A DNA stretch of 64,000 nucleotides, taken from NCBI RefSeq assembly GCF_019929665.1, contig NZ_JAHZPZ010000003.1:206848-270847 (forward strand). The letters run 5' to 3'. This document shows positions 8,885-19,269 of this stretch, piece after piece. This stretch comes from Streptococcus infantis (GTDB lineage: Bacteria > Bacillota > Bacilli > Lactobacillales > Streptococcaceae). Positions within the stretch are counted from its first letter, which is position 1. Each line of letters starts with the position of its first letter. Below the pieces are notes generated by a model. That model saw nothing but the letters and a program-made list of their open reading frames with translations, was not told where the DNA came from and made no database searches. Made by a program: the position numbers and the translations under genes.

Positions 8885-11800
8885 ATGTCAACCACTTTTG
8901 AAATTTTAATGAATCAGTTGGGTATCCCTGCTGAGATAAGAAATTATGAGGCCTTCTCCCGGGCTGAAATTGAACAAGTTATTGTACACAAACAAAGTAA
9001 CATTTGGGAGTTTCGTTTTGTATTTGAGAATATCCTCCCCTTTGAACTCTTTTTAGCATTGAAGAAGGGATTGAAAGAAGAATTTTCAAAAACGGGAAAT
9101 CAAGCGACTTTCGAGATTAAAACGAAAGATCAAGATTTTTCAAGAGAGCTTTTACAGGCCTACTATCGGGAGGCTTTTTCAGATGGGCCTTGTTCTAGCC
9201 AAGGATTTCGGACCATGTATCAGGATTTTCAGGTTCGATTTGAAAATGATCAATTGATTATTGAGGCCTCTGAAGCAGCAGATACAGAGCATTTCAGAAA
9301 AAACCATTTGCCAAATCTTAGCAAACAACTTGAGCTCTTTGGTTTTCCTAAGTTTACATGCCATTTAGAGAAAAATGAAGATTTGACAAAGGAAGAGCAG
9401 GAAGCTTTCCATTCTGAAAATCAAATGATTGTTCAGGCTGCCAATGATGAGACCCTTCGAGCTATGGAACAGTTAGAACAGATGGCACCGCCTCCTCCAG
9501 TTGAGGATAAACCTGTCTTTGATTTCCAAGCCAAGAAGGCAGCTGCTAAGCCTAAACTCGACAAGGCTGAGATTACTCCAATGATTGAGGTCAATACCGA
9601 AGAAAATCGATTGGTTTTTGAAGGGGTTGTCTTTGATGTGGAGCATAAAGTGACTAGAACGGGTCGTGTCTTGATTAATTTCAAGATGACTGACTATACA
9701 TCTAGTTTCTCTATGCAAAAATGGGTCCGAAACGAAGAGGAAGCTCAGAAGTTTGATATCATTAAGAAAAATTCATGGCTCCGTGTTCGTGGAAATGTCG
9801 AGGTCAATAATTTCACACGAGATTTGACCATGAATGTGCAAGATGTGCAGGAAGTAGTTCATTATGAACGGAAAGACTTGATGCCAGAAGGTGAGCGTCG
9901 CGTTGAGTTTCATGCCCATACTAATATGTCGACTATGGATGCTCTTCCTGAGGTGGAAGAAATCGTTGCGACAGCTGCCAAATGGGGTCACAAAGCAGTA
10001 GCTATCACAGATCATGGCAATGTTCAATCTTTCCCTCACGGCTGTAAGGCCGCCAAGAAAGCTGGTATTCAGCTCATCTATGGTATGGAAGCCAATATCG
10101 TTGAAGATCGTGTTCCTATCGTTTATAACGAAGTGGAGATGGACCTTTCTGAAGCTACCTATGTGGTCTTTGACGTGGAAACGACAGGTCTATCAGCTAT
10201 CTATAATGATTTGATTCAGGTGGCGGCTTCCAAGATGTATAAGGGCAATATCATCGCTGAGTTTGATGAATTTATCAATCCAGGGCATCCCTTGTCAGCT
10301 TTTACAACTGAATTGACTGGGATTACTGATGACCATGTAAAAAATGCTAAACCTTTGGTTCAAGTTCTGAAAGAATTCCAAGAATTCTGTAAAGATACCG
10401 TTCTTGTCGCCCATAATGCAAGCTTTGACGTTGGCTTTATGAATGCTAACTATGAGCGTCATGGCCTACCAAAAATTAGTCAACCTGTCATCGATACGCT
10501 AGAGTTCGCTAGAAATCTCTATCCTGAGTACAAACGCCATGGTCTCGGACCATTGACCAAACGTTTTGGTGTAGCCCTAGAACACCACCATATGGCCAAC
10601 TATGATGCGGAAGCAACTGGCCGTCTGCTCTTTATCTTTATCAAAGAAGTAGCAGAAAAACACGGTGTGACGGACTTAGCACGATTAAACCTTGATTTAA
10701 TCAGTCCAGATTCATATAAAAAAGCTCGTGTCAAGCATGCGACAATCTATGTGAAAAATCAGGTGGGCTTGAAAAATATCTTTAAGCTGGTGTCCCTCTC
10801 TAATACCCAGTATTTTGAAGGAGTTCCACGGATTCCACGTACGGTGCTGGATGCCCATCGAGAAGGTTTGATCTTAGGTTCAGCCTGTACGGAAGGGGAA
10901 GTCTTTGATGCAGTCGTATCACAAGGGGTAGATGCGGCAGTCGAAGTAGCTAAATACTATGATTTTATCGAGGTGATGCCTCCGGCTATCTATGCACCTC
11001 TGATTGCCAAAGAGCAGGTCAAGGATATGGAGGAACTCCAGACCATTATCAAGAGCTTGATTGAGGTCGGAGACCGTCTCGGTAAGCCAGTTCTTGCGAC
11101 AGGAAACGTCCACTATATCGAACCTGAGGATGAGATTTATCGCGAGATTATCGTGCGAAGTCTCGGTCAGGGTGCCATGATTAACCGAACGATCGGCCAT
11201 GGAGAAGCTGCCCAGCCTGCTCCGCTACCAAAGGCACACTTTAGAACAACTAATGAAATGTTGGATGAATTTGCCTTTCTAGGGGAAGACTTGGCTCGCA
11301 AAATTGTTATTGAAAATACCAATGCCTTGGCAGAAATCTTTGAGCCTGTGGAGGTTGTAAAGGGTGATTTGTACACGCCTTTCATTGACAAGGCTGAAGA
11401 AACGGTCGCCGAGTTAACCTATAAAAAAGCCTTTGAAATCTATGGAAATCCACTGCCAGATATCGTTGATTTGCGGATTGAAAAGGAACTAACCTCTATT
11501 CTGGGGAATGGATTCGCCGTGATTTATCTGGCTTCGCAAATGTTAGTACACCGTTCAAACGAACGAGGCTACTTGGTTGGTTCACGTGGGTCTGTTGGAT
11601 CCAGTTTCGTTGCGACCATGATTGGAATTACCGAGGTTAATCCGCTTTCTCCTCACTATGTCTGTGGTCAGTGTCAGTACAGTGAATTTATCACGGATGG
11701 TTCCTACGGTTCAGGATTTGATATGCCAAATAAAGACTGTCCAAAATGTGGCCATAAACTCAGCAAGAATGGACAGGACATTCCTTTCGAGACCTTCCTT

Positions 11801-13279
11801 GGTTTTGATGGGGATAAGGTACCTGATATCGATTTGAACTTCTCAGGTGAAGACCAGCCAAGCGCCCACTTGGATGTTCGTGATATCTTTGGGGAAGAAT
11901 ATGCCTTCCGTGCAGGAACGGTTGGTACGGTGGCTGCTAAAACAGCCTATGGATTTGTCAAGGGTTACGAGCGTGATTATGGCAAATTCTACCGAGAAGC
12001 TGAAGTGGAGCGCCTAGCCCAAGGAGCTGCTGGTGTTAAACGGACGACCGGTCAACACCCAGGAGGAATCGTTGTTATTCCAAACTATATGGACGTCTAT
12101 GACTTTACTCCAGTGCAGTATCCTGCAGATGATGTAACTGCTGAATGGCAGACCACTCACTTTAACTTCCACGATATCGATGAGAACGTCCTCAAACTCG
12201 ATGTCCTGGGACACGATGATCCGACCATGATTCGCAAACTCCAGGACTTGTCAGGCATTGATCCAAATGATATTCCTATGGATGATCCTGGTGTCATGGA
12301 CCTTTTCTCAGGTACAGATATCCTTGGAGTGACCCCTGATCAAATCGGGACTTCAACTGGTATGCTTGGTATTCCAGAGTTTGGTACTAACTTTGTTCGA
12401 GGGATGGTGGATGAAACCCATCCGACGACCTTTGCGGAGTTGCTTCAGCTTTCTGGTCTGTCTCACGGTACTGACGTTTGGTTGGGAAATGCCCAAGATT
12501 TGATTAAGGCTGGAATAGCGGACCTATCAACCGTTATCGGATGTCGGGATGACATCATGGTTTACCTCATGCACGCAGGTTTAGATCCTAAGATGGCCTT
12601 TACCATCATGGAGCGAGTGCGTAAGGGATTGTGGCTCAAAATATCAGAAGAAGAGCGCAATGGTTATATCGAAGCCATGAAGGCCAATAATGTGCCTGAG
12701 TGGTATATCGAATCTTGTGGAAAAATCAAGTACATGTTCCCTAAAGCCCATGCGGCAGCCTACGTTATGATGGCCCTTCGTGTGGCTTACTTCAAGGTTC
12801 ACCACCCGATTTATTATTATTGTGCTTACTTCTCCATCCGTGCCAAGGCCTTTGATATCAAGACCATGGGTGCAGGCTTGGATGCTATCAAACGTAAGAT
12901 GCAAGAAATTGCTGAAAAACGCAAGAACAATGAAGCTTCTAATGTAGAAATTGACCTTTACACAACACTTGAAATCGTCAATGAGATGTGGGAACGTGGC
13001 TTTAAGTTTGGTAAATTGGACCTATATCGCAGTGATGCGACTGAATTCATCATCGATGGAGATACTCTCATCCCACCGTTTGTCGCTATGGATGGACTAG
13101 GAGAGAACGTTGCCAAGCAATTGGTGCGAGCTCGTCAAGAAGGTGAGTTCCTCTCTAAAACTGAACTCCGCAAGCGTGGTGGACTCTCATCAACCTTGGT
13201 TGAAAAGATGGATGAAATGGGAATTCTCGGCAATATGCCAGAGGATAATCAGTTGAGTTTGTTTGATGATTTGTTTTAA
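8885..13279 (+). CDS. polC: DNA polymerase III alpha subunit, PolC type
   Basis: Replicative polymerase of low-GC Gram-positives, 1464 residues, the usual length. In order: N-terminal domain and OB fold (about 1-330), PHP domain beginning [18 protein letters not shown] near residue 340, and the 3'-5' exonuclease inserted in it with DVETTG near 430. The zinc knuckle CGQC...CPKCGHKL lies near 925-960 and the palm [15 protein letters not shown] near 980. The C-terminus QLSLFDDLF is the clamp-binding motif. The ATG at 8885 follows GTGAGGAAAATGG. It has its own promoter after the fusA terminator. No missing catalytic motif was noticed. Confidence 0.98.
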   Translation: MSTTFEILMNQLGIPAEIRNYEAFSRAEIEQVIVHKQSNIWEFRFVFENILPFELFLALKKGLKEEFSKTGNQATFEIKTKDQDFSRELLQAYYREAFSDGPCSSQGFRTMYQDFQVRFENDQLIIEASEAADTEHFRKNHLPNLSKQLELFGFPKFTCHLEKNEDLTKEEQEAFHSENQMIVQAANDETLRAMEQLEQMAPPPPVEDKPVFDFQAKKAAAKPKLDKAEITPMIEVNTEENRLVFEGVVFDVEHKVTRTGRVLINFKMTDYTSSFSMQKWVRNEEEAQKFDIIKKNSWLRVRGNVEVNNFTRDLTMNVQDVQEVVHYERKDLMPEGERRVEFHAHTNMSTMDALPEVEEIVATAAKWGHKAVAITDHGNVQSFPHGCKAAKKAGIQLIYGMEANIVEDRVPIVYNEVEMDLSEATYVVFDVETTGLSAIYNDLIQVAASKMYKGNIIAEFDEFINPGHPLSAFTTELTGITDDHVKNAKPLVQVLKEFQEFCKDTVLVAHNASFDVGFMNANYERHGLPKISQPVIDTLEFARNLYPEYKRHGLGPLTKRFGVALEHHHMANYDAEATGRLLFIFIKEVAEKHGVTDLARLNLDLISPDSYKKARVKHATIYVKNQVGLKNIFKLVSLSNTQYFEGVPRIPRTVLDAHREGLILGSACTEGEVFDAVVSQGVDAAVEVAKYYDFIEVMPPAIYAPLIAKEQVKDMEELQTIIKSLIEVGDRLGKPVLATGNVHYIEPEDEIYREIIVRSLGQGAMINRTIGHGEAAQPAPLPKAHFRTTNEMLDEFAFLGEDLARKIVIENTNALAEIFEPVEVVKGDLYTPFIDKAEETVAELTYKKAFEIYGNPLPDIVDLRIEKELTSILGNGFAVIYLASQMLVHRSNERGYLVGSRGSVGSSFVATMIGITEVNPLSPHYVCGQCQYSEFITDGSYGSGFDMPNKDCPKCGHKLSKNGQDIPFETFLGFDGDKVPDIDLNFSGEDQPSAHLDVRDIFGEEYAFRAGTVGTVAAKTAYGFVKGYERDYGKFYREAEVERLAQGAAGVKRTTGQHPGGIVVIPNYMDVYDFTPVQYPADDVTAEWQTTHFNFHDIDENVLKLDVLGHDDPTMIRKLQDLSGIDPNDIPMDDPGVMDLFSGTDILGVTPDQIGTSTGMLGIPEFGTNFVRGMVDETHPTTFAELLQLSGLSHGTDVWLGNAQDLIKAGIADLSTVIGCRDDIMVYLMHAGLDPKMAFTIMERVRKGLWLKISEEERNGYIEAMKANNVPEWYIESCGKIKYMFPKAHAAAYVMMALRVAYFKVHHPIYYYCAYFSIRAKAFDIKTMGAGLDAIKRKMQEIAEKRKNNEASNVEIDLYTTLEIVNEMWERGFKFGKLDLYRSDATEFIIDGDTLIPPFVAMDGLGENVAKQLVRARQEGEFLSKTELRKRGGLSSTLVEKMDEMGILGNMPEDNQLSLFDDLF

Positions 13280-13316
13280 TAGTTTGAAATGTCTTGTGTA
13301 GGTTTGAGGTTGTATC

Positions 13317-13994
13317 ATGATGGAAAAGAAAAAAAGAGCAACACCCTGGAAACCAGGGAAAGTTATTTCCATACGTTTGCGAAATGGCGTTTATGTATTA
13401 GCACAAATGGTGCGTGATCCCTATCTGGTATTTTTCAACCATTTTGACGAGGAAAATAATTGGAAGGGAGTGACCTTGAAAGAGGAGGATATCCTCTTTT
13501 GCAAGGCTGTTACTCGCCAGTTTCTACGCTATAGTCCTGTAGCGATTGTCAAAGAAGTTACCCCCCTGTTAGATTATGAACTGCCTAAAGAATGGATTTA
13601 TAGTCATATTGGAGGGCATAATATTACTATTTCGGTAAAGGGAAGGGAGCGCCAAGTAGTTGGTTTTGGTCAACGCTGTTCTTTGGTTCTGGCGGATAAG
13701 GACAGTGGACAACCAGAAGATAATCCACTTATGGGACTTTTCCAAGCCTATATCATACCAGATATCAAAGAAAAAGATTGGGATCGGGTAGGTCAGGCTG
13801 AACTTATGTCTATTGAAGTATTTCCAACACTCAACGAACGCCTCTATCTTTGCTTTCTTTATGGAAAAAATATAAATCCAGAACAAGATATCTCTTTAGG
13901 AAAGCCTCTGCTTGATGACTATGAAACCTATATAGATATCCTTACAAATAGTCCAGAGGCACGACATCTCTATCTAGGAGAGTACGAAGAATAA
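13317..13994 (+). CDS. Imm26-like protein (possible orphan immunity protein)
   Basis: 225-residue cytosolic protein without signal peptide or membrane span. The N-terminus KPGKVISIRLRNGVYVLAQM followed by DPYLVFFNHF resembles the start of Imm26-type immunity proteins of polymorphic toxin systems (a beta-rich fold reading G-x-V-x-x-I-x-L-x-x-G-x-Y). I judge this by eye only. No toxin gene is nearby; polC is upstream and a 48-residue ORF lies 13 bases downstream. The ATG at 13317 has GAGG at 13306-13309. If not Imm26, it is a conserved streptococcal hypothetical. Confidence 0.6.
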   Translation: MMEKKKRATPWKPGKVISIRLRNGVYVLAQMVRDPYLVFFNHFDEENNWKGVTLKEEDILFCKAVTRQFLRYSPVAIVKEVTPLLDYELPKEWIYSHIGGHNITISVKGRERQVVGFGQRCSLVLADKDSGQPEDNPLMGLFQAYIIPDIKEKDWDRVGQAELMSIEVFPTLNERLYLCFLYGKNINPEQDISLGKPLLDDYETYIDILTNSPEARHLYLGEYEE

Positions 13995-14007
13995 GAAAGG
14001 ACATTTC

Positions 14008-14154
14008 ATGAAACTAAGAATTTTTGCGGAAGACAAGCCAGCTGAAAAAGTCTTTGAGTACCAATTGGAACTTGCTGATCAGACAATCCTTCTATCGACA
14101 GCACTCTTGTCAGGTACTATTGCACTAGCAGGGCTACTTTCTGCTTTGAAATAA
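14008..14154 (+). CDS. 48-residue protein with a hydrophobic C-terminal segment
   Basis: Short gene with a good ribosome site (AAAGGAC at 13995-14001) and a stop at 14152-14154. The N-terminal half is charged (starting MKLRIFAEDKPAEKVFEY); the C-terminal half is hydrophobic (LLSTALLSGTIALAGLL) and could be a single membrane helix. It sits 13 bases after the Imm26-like gene and 20 before pepS, so it is translated from the same transcript. No function is recognised. Confidence 0.6.
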   Translation: MKLRIFAEDKPAEKVFEYQLELADQTILLSTALLSGTIALAGLLSALK

Positions 14155-14174
14155 AAATAGAAAAGAGAAACAAG

Positions 14175-15416
14175 ATGGTTTTACCAAATTTTAAAGAAAA
14201 TCTAGAAAAATACGCTAAGCTTTTGGTTGCAAACGGAGTGAACGTGCAACCTGGTCATACCTTGGCTCTCTCTATCGATGTGGAGCAACGCGAGTTGGCT
14301 CACTTGATCGTCAAAGAAGCCTATGCACTTGGAGCGCACGAAGTTATTGTTCAATGGGCAGATGACTTTGTAAACCGTGAGAAATTCCTCCACGCGCCAA
14401 TGGAGCGTTTGGACAATGTACCAGAATACAAGATTGCTGAGATGAATTACCTTCTTGAAAACAAAGCGAGTCGTCTCGGTGTTCGTTCTTCTGACCCGGG
14501 TGCCTTGAATGGAGTAGATGCTGAAAAGCTCTCAGCTTATGCAAAAGCTATGGGAATTGCAATGAAGCCAATGCGTATCGCAACTCAATCTAACAAGGTT
14601 AGCTGGACTGTAGCAGCTGCTGCTGGACTTGAGTGGGCTAAGAAGGTCTTTCCAAATGCTGCAAGCGACGAAGAAGCAGTCGATCTCCTTTGGGACCAAA
14701 TCTTCAAGACTTGCCGTGTCTACGAAGAAGATCCAGTTAAGGCTTGGGAAAAACATGCAGCTATCTTGAAGAGCAAGGCGGAAATGCTCAACAAAGAGCA
14801 ATTTTCAGCTCTTCACTACACTGCTCCTGGAACAGACTTGACACTTGGCTTGCCTAAGAACCACGTTTGGGAATCTGCCGGAGCGATCAATGCCCAAGGC
14901 GAAGGTTTCTTGCCAAATATGCCAACAGAAGAGGTCTTTACAGCCCCTGACTTCCGTCGCGCAGATGGTTATGTCACTTCTACAAAACCTCTTAGCTACA
15001 ATGGAAACATCATCGAAGGTATCAAGGTGACCTTTGAAAATGGTCAAATTGTTGATATTTCGGCTGAGAAGGGTGATCAAGTAATGAAGGACCTTGTCTT
15101 TAAGAATGCTGGTGCGCGTGCCTTGGGCGAATGTGCCTTGGTACCAGATCCAAGCCCAATTTCACAGTCAGGCATTACCTTCTTTAACACCCTTTTCGAT
15201 GAAAATGCTTCTAACCACTTGGCTATTGGTGCAGCCTATGCAACGAGCGTCGTTGGTGGAGCAGAGATGAGTGAAGAAGAGCTTGAAGCTGCAGGACTTA
15301 ACCGTTCAGACGTCCACGTTGACTTTATGATTGGTTCGAACCAAATGGATATCGATGGTATCCGTGAGGATGGAACACGCGTACCACTCTTCCGCAATGG
15401 AGATTGGGCAATTTAA
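14175..15416 (+). CDS. pepS: Aminopeptidase PepS (M29 family)
   Basis: Metallo-aminopeptidase of the M29 family, 413 residues, intracellular, releasing N-terminal residues (arginine and aromatic preferences are reported for streptococcal PepS). Start MVLPNFKENLEKYAKLLVAN and the C-terminal metal-site region GECALVPDPSPISQSGITFF, then NHLAIGAAYATSVVGG and DVHVDFMIGSNQMDIDGI, match the family. The start follows AAAGAGAAACAAG. A small membrane protein gene follows 9 bases later. Confidence 0.95.
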   Translation: MVLPNFKENLEKYAKLLVANGVNVQPGHTLALSIDVEQRELAHLIVKEAYALGAHEVIVQWADDFVNREKFLHAPMERLDNVPEYKIAEMNYLLENKASRLGVRSSDPGALNGVDAEKLSAYAKAMGIAMKPMRIATQSNKVSWTVAAAAGLEWAKKVFPNAASDEEAVDLLWDQIFKTCRVYEEDPVKAWEKHAAILKSKAEMLNKEQFSALHYTAPGTDLTLGLPKNHVWESAGAINAQGEGFLPNMPTEEVFTAPDFRRADGYVTSTKPLSYNGNIIEGIKVTFENGQIVDISAEKGDQVMKDLVFKNAGARALGECALVPDPSPISQSGITFFNTLFDENASNHLAIGAAYATSVVGGAEMSEEELEAAGLNRSDVHVDFMIGSNQMDIDGIREDGTRVPLFRNGDWAI

Positions 15417-15425
15417 GGAGAAACT

Positions 15426-15656
15426 ATGATTGGAAGTATGTTTGTCGGTCTTTTGATCGGACTATTAGCAGGAGCTATCACCAATCGTGGAGAACGGATG
15501 GGATGCTTCGGGAAAATGTTCCTGGGTTGGATTGGTGCTTTCCTGGGTCAAATGCTTTTTGGAACTTGGGGGCCTATCTTAGCTGATACGGCTATTATCC
15601 CATCAGTTTTGGGAGCCATGATTTTATTAGCCATCTTTTGGAGAAAAGACAGCTAG
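15426..15656 (+). CDS. GlsB/YeaQ/YmgE-family small membrane protein
   Basis: 76 residues with three hydrophobic segments and the glycine-rich pattern of the family: MIGSMFVGLLIGLLAGAITN, then GWIGAFLGQMLFG and a last hydrophobic span ending in a basic tail. The family is called transglycosylase-associated or stress-response membrane protein; the molecular role is not established. It has AAGGAGAAACT before the ATG, lies 9 bases after pepS and is followed by a strong terminator. Confidence 0.88.
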   Translation: MIGSMFVGLLIGLLAGAITNRGERMGCFGKMFLGWIGAFLGQMLFGTWGPILADTAIIPSVLGAMILLAIFWRKDS

Positions 15657-15675
15657 TTTTAACTTGCTAGAACAG

Positions 15676-15710
15676 AAAAAGAGGTTGGAAATCTTCTAAC
15701 CTCTTTTTTA
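15676..15710 (+). terminator. Terminator after the pepS operon
   Basis: AAAAAGAGGTTGGAA (15676-15690) pairs with TTCTAACCTCTTTTT (15694-15708), loop ATC, one G-U pair. The symmetry could also stop transcription from the other side. Confidence 0.9.
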
Positions 15711-15770
15711 TGAGCTGCAAAAAGACTGATATGCGACTAGCTTGGCTTTCAGTTACTGGTTCTTTTTATA

Positions 15771-15792
15771 TTGCCTCAAGTATGGTACAATA
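15771..15792 (+). promoter_or_regulatory. Extended -10 promoter of the LysR gene, start site at or next to the ATG
   Basis: TGG at 15783-15785 and TACAAT at 15786-15791. Transcription should start about 7 bases after the -10 box, at or next to the A of the ATG at 15798. There is no Shine-Dalgarno sequence in the intervening AAAAAC. This predicts a leaderless mRNA. The block TTGCCTCAAG...ACAATA copies the polC promoter with two mismatches. Confidence 0.65.
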
Positions 15793-15797
15793 AAAAC

Positions 15798-16706
15798 ATG
15801 AGAATTCAACAATTACACTATATTATCAAAATCGTAGAGACTGGTTCGATGAATGAGGCTGCCAAGCAACTTTTCATTACTCAGCCTTCTCTATCAAATG
15901 CCGTTCGTGACCTAGAAAATGAGATGGGAATTGAGATTTTTATCCGAAATCCTAAAGGAATTACCCTTACACGTGATGGGATGGAGTTTTTATCCTATGC
16001 ACGTCAGGTTGTCGAGCAAACGCAACTTCTAGAAGAACGCTATAAGAACCCAATCGCTCATCGCGAGCTTTTTAGTGTGTCTTCGCAGCACTATGCCTTT
16101 GTAGTTAATGCCTTTGTTTCCTTGCTCAAGAAAAGCGATATGGAAAAGTACGAGCTTTTTTTGCGTGAGACGAGAACTTGGGAGATTATCGATGATGTCA
16201 AGAACTTCCGAAGTGAAGTGGGGGTTCTCTTTTTAAATAGCTATAACCGAGATGTTCTTTCGAAGATGTTGGATGACAACCATCTAGTTGCCCACCATCT
16301 CTTTACAGCCCAACCCCATATCTTTGTCAGCAAGACTAACCCTCTTGCTAAAAGAGACAAGGTGCAGTTGGCAGACCTAGAAGACTTCCCATATTTGAGC
16401 TATGACCAAGGAACCCATAATTCCTTCTACTTCTCAGAAGAGATTTTGTCACAGGAACACCACAAGAAATCCATCGTGGTTAGTGACCGTGCGACCTTGT
16501 TCAATCTCTTGATTGGTTTGGACGGCTATACCATCGCGACTGGTATCCTTAATAGTAATCTTAATGGAGACAATATTGTCTCGATTCCACTTGATATTGA
16601 TGATCCCATTGAACTGGTTTATATCCAGCATGAGAAAACTAGCTTGTCTAAGATGGGTGAACGCTTCATTGAATACCTACTTGAAGAAGTTCGCTTTGAC
16701 AGCTAA
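15798..16706 (+). CDS. LysR-family regulator (CpsY/MtaR-like)
   Basis: 302-residue LysR-type regulator. The N-terminal winged helix (residues 1-60) reads MRIQQLHYIIKIVETGSMNE, with AAKQLFITQPSLSNAVRDLE as the DNA-reading helix. The rest is a two-lobed effector domain. The start of the protein closely resembles streptococcal CpsY/MtaR, regulators of methionine uptake and innate-immune survival; that assignment is by eye. The frame is open nine codons further up, but those codons lie in the promoter, so 15798 is used. No ribosome-binding site precedes it. queA follows after 28 bases, possibly cotranscribed. Confidence 0.85.
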   Translation: MRIQQLHYIIKIVETGSMNEAAKQLFITQPSLSNAVRDLENEMGIEIFIRNPKGITLTRDGMEFLSYARQVVEQTQLLEERYKNPIAHRELFSVSSQHYAFVVNAFVSLLKKSDMEKYELFLRETRTWEIIDDVKNFRSEVGVLFLNSYNRDVLSKMLDDNHLVAHHLFTAQPHIFVSKTNPLAKRDKVQLADLEDFPYLSYDQGTHNSFYFSEEILSQEHHKKSIVVSDRATLFNLLIGLDGYTIATGILNSNLNGDNIVSIPLDIDDPIELVYIQHEKTSLSKMGERFIEYLLEEVRFDS

Positions 16707-16734
16707 TGAATTCTATTAGAAAAGAAAAGGAAAA

Positions 16735-17772
16735 ATGACACCAATGAATACCAATGATTTTGATTTCCACTTGCCAGAGGAATTGATTGCACAAACACCT
16801 CTGGAAAAGCGCGATGCCTCTAAACTCTTGATAGTCAATCGCAAAACAGGGGAATTTCAAGATCGCCATTTTCACTCTATTATTGAAATGCTAGAGCCAG
16901 GGGATGCCCTGGTTATGAATGACACACGCGTTCTGCCAGCTCGACTTCATGGCCAAAAAGAAGAAACAGGAGGCCATGTTGAACTCTTGCTTTTGAAAAA
17001 TACAGCAGGAGATGAGTGGGAAGTACTGGCTAAACCAGCTAAACGTCTCAAGGTCGGCACCCGCGTTATCTTTGGTGATGGTCGTCTAAGCGCAGTTGTG
17101 ACCGAGGAATTAACCCATGGAGGTCGTATTGTTCGCTTTGAGTATGAGGGGATTTTCCTTGAAGTGCTTGAAAGCCTTGGAGAAATGCCTTTGCCTCCTT
17201 ATATCCACGAAAAGTTGGATGACCGTGAACGTTACCAGACCGTCTATGCCAAGGAGAGTGGTTCAGCGGCTGCTCCGACTGCAGGTTTGCATTTTACCAA
17301 GGAGTTACTAGAAGAAATCCAGCAAAAAGGTGTTCACCTTGTCTACTTGACCTTGCATGTTGGTCTTGGTACCTTTAGACCTGTTTCAGTCGACAATCTA
17401 GATGAGCACGAGATGCACTCAGAGTTTTACCAATTGTCTGAGGAAGCTGCAGCGACCTTGCGTCAGGTCAAGGAAAATGGAGGTCGCGTGATTGCCGTGG
17501 GGACAACCTCAATCCGTACGCTAGAAACTATCGGAAGCAAGTTTGACGGTCAAATTCAAGCAGACTCTGGCTGGACCAATATCTTTATCAAGCCAGGTTA
17601 TGACTGGAAGGTTGTGGATGCTTTTTCTACTAATTTCCACTTGCCTAAGTCAACACTGGTCATGCTCGTTTCAGCCTTTGCAGGACGTGAATTGGTCCTC
17701 GAAGCCTACCAGCATGCTATTGACCAAAAATATCGTTTCTTTAGCTTTGGCGATGCCATGTTTATCTATTAA
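16735..17772 (+). CDS. queA: tRNA preQ1(34) S-adenosylmethionine ribosyltransferase-isomerase
   Basis: Converts preQ1 at tRNA position 34 to epoxyqueuosine, using the ribosyl group of SAM. 345 residues. Diagnostic stretches are [20 protein letters not shown] near the start, [26 protein letters not shown] and the C-terminal [14 protein letters not shown] [20 protein letters not shown]. The ATG at 16735 has AAGG four bases before it; a second in-frame ATG at 16744 gives the common 342-residue form. It works downstream of the queCDEF operon at 37-39.5 kb in the same pathway. Confidence 0.97.
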   Translation: MTPMNTNDFDFHLPEELIAQTPLEKRDASKLLIVNRKTGEFQDRHFHSIIEMLEPGDALVMNDTRVLPARLHGQKEETGGHVELLLLKNTAGDEWEVLAKPAKRLKVGTRVIFGDGRLSAVVTEELTHGGRIVRFEYEGIFLEVLESLGEMPLPPYIHEKLDDRERYQTVYAKESGSAAAPTAGLHFTKELLEEIQQKGVHLVYLTLHVGLGTFRPVSVDNLDEHEMHSEFYQLSEEAAATLRQVKENGGRVIAVGTTSIRTLETIGSKFDGQIQADSGWTNIFIKPGYDWKVVDAFSTNFHLPKSTLVMLVSAFAGRELVLEAYQHAIDQKYRFFSFGDAMFIY

Positions 17773-17806
17773 AGCTATTGAAAAATCAAAGAAGATATAA
17801 AGAGAG

Positions 17807-17833
17807 ACTGATTCATTCTTGGATCAGTTTTTT
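17807..17833 (+). terminator. Terminator after queA
   Basis: ACTGAT (17807-17812) pairs with ATCAGT (17823-17828), 10-base loop, then five T. Confidence 0.7.
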
Positions 17834-17866
17834 GCTTGATCTTACACAAAGTTACCAAAATAGCTA

Positions 17867-17895
17867 TTGAATTATATGGAAATAAATGATACACT
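17867..17895 (+). promoter_or_regulatory. Promoter of the lipoprotein gene
   Basis: TTGAAT (17867-17872), 17-base spacer, TGA TACACT (extended -10, 17887-17895). The leader is then about 90 bases. Confidence 0.6.
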
Positions 17896-17991
17896 GAAAA
17901 CTACAGGTTAGCCGTCAAAAATATATGTAATTTCGGACTAGCCATTTTAGATTCAGACTAAACTGGGTCACCATTTCAAAAGGAGATTTTT

Positions 17992-18555
17992 ATGAAAAAC
18001 AAAACATTGCGTTACACTAGTCTTTCAGCTCTTGCTTTGCTGGCGGTCTTAACATTAGCTGCTTGTGGAGGAAAGACTGACAAGAACACGTCATCTTCAA
18101 ACCAAAAGGAGACAACAAGCAAGGTGATTACAGAGTCCGCAAGTAAAACTGAAGCAGGCCAAAAAGAGGAGCAGAAGTCAGAAACAAATAGTGCGGCAGA
18201 AGCTACAACCACTCAAGCAGAACAAAAGGAAGATAAGCAAAAATCACAAGAGGCTTACGCTAAGTTTGTAGGGACTTGGGAAAACTACGCGGGAATAACT
18301 GCAACAGTCACAGCAGATGGAATTGTAACGATCCAAAGTTCAAATGGAACCTTTAAATACGAGATGGGGCAAGTAGAGGAAAAAGACGGCTACTACTCAA
18401 CAGGTATTCATCTTGTCGGTGGTGGGCAAGGGGCACGACTGATCTTTACCCCAGCTGGAGTCCAAAACGAAGTGACAGGTACAGATGGCAGTCAAGATGT
18501 CTTGTCTATCGGTCAATCTGTAAGCGACAAAGATAACCAGTTTTACCGTAACTAA
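17992..18555 (+). CDS. Secreted lipoprotein of unknown function
   Basis: 187 residues. A lipoprotein signal peptide ends in LTLAACGG, so Cys25 would be lipidated after signal peptidase II cleavage. A Ser/Thr/Glu/Lys-rich linker (about residues 28-85) leads to a compact C-terminal domain starting KFVGTWENYAGITATVTADG. That G-T-W and alternating beta pattern resembles DUF6287-type extracellular modules of streptococci, a low-confidence match. It is preceded by AAAAGGAGA and its own promoter and stands alone. It is anchored on the outer face of the membrane; the ligand is unknown. Confidence 0.8.
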   Translation: MKNKTLRYTSLSALALLAVLTLAACGGKTDKNTSSSNQKETTSKVITESASKTEAGQKEEQKSETNSAAEATTTQAEQKEDKQKSQEAYAKFVGTWENYAGITATVTADGIVTIQSSNGTFKYEMGQVEEKDGYYSTGIHLVGGGQGARLIFTPAGVQNEVTGTDGSQDVLSIGQSVSDKDNQFYRN

Positions 18556-18702
18556 GAACATCAATCAGAAGTAAGGGTGGTGAAATGTCCTTGCTTTTCT
18601 ATGTTCTCAAAGCATAAATTTTTTATCATTCAACTATACATGACGTTTAAGTTGGATAATGAACAAGTCCACTTTAAAGTGAAAGATAATAAGGATAATA
18701 TC

Positions 18703-18726
18703 AAAAAAGCCCTACATCAGGGCTTT
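18703..18726. terminator. Bidirectional terminator
   Basis: AAAGCCCT (18706-18713), loop ACATC, AGGGCTTT (18719-18726). The A-run at 18703-18708 gives a T-run for the minus-strand gene at 18736. A 34-codon ATG frame crosses it at 18640-18744; I do not count it as a gene. Confidence 0.85.
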
Positions 18727-18735
18727 CTTTACTTG

Positions 18736-19269
18736 CTAATATAAGAAATCAATTCCGTAGTTTTCTTTTAGATAGGTCGCCAACTCGGCTTTTTCTTCCT
18801 CTCTAAATCGACAGAGGCTAAGAGCGAGTCGCAATATCAGAACACTTGTATCGATGATGACGTTTGACTTAGAAATATCTTCTAGCTGGGTCACCTCTCT
18901 CAGGTCAAAATCTAAATAGCAAGCCTTGCTGTTGACATGGTCGGGGTCACTGACATCCACTTCAACATACGATGCTCGCAACAATTCTTCTTTTGGGATG
19001 AAAATTTCTTTTGAGAAGAATAACCCAGGATAGACATAAATACCTTCAAAGGTGAATTCAAAGGAGAGCCTACGACTAGAAAGTCTTTTGATGCCTGCAA
19101 TCGTTGAATAGATAGCAGCGAAAAAGAGGATGGTTGGAACCACAGTAAGAAGACTAAGCTGGGAAAAGTCGATCAATCCATGCGCGAGGAAAAAGAAAAA
19201 TTGAAAGAATACACCCGCCGCAAAGACTAGATAGCCGACACCGACAAATTTTGAATAATAGATTTTCAT
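18736..19269 (-). CDS. Membrane protein of unknown function, PH-like cytosolic domain possible
   Basis: 177 residues: two close hydrophobic spans (about 8-30 and 38-60), a short basic turn KRLSSRRLS, then a soluble domain of alternating beta strands and a final helix. The layout of two spans followed by a beta domain with EGIYVYPGLFFSKE resembles bacterial PH-like or YcxB-type proteins, but I cannot confirm that. AAACCTCC (plus strand, 19271-19278) is the ribosome site. It is a single gene between convergent and divergent neighbours. Confidence 0.7.
   Translation of the reverse strand: MKIYYSKFVGVGYLVFAAGVFFQFFFFLAHGLIDFSQLSLLTVVPTILFFAAIYSTIAGIKRLSSRRLSFEFTFEGIYVYPGLFFSKEIFIPKEELLRASYVEVDVSDPDHVNSKACYLDFDLREVTQLEDISKSNVIIDTSVLILRLALSLCRFREEEKAELATYLKENYGIDFLY

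Noticed and set aside
18640..18744. 34-codon frame MTFKLDNEQVHFKVKD and onward
   Set aside because: Runs through a strong bidirectional terminator into the 3' end of the opposite gene and has no ribosome site.
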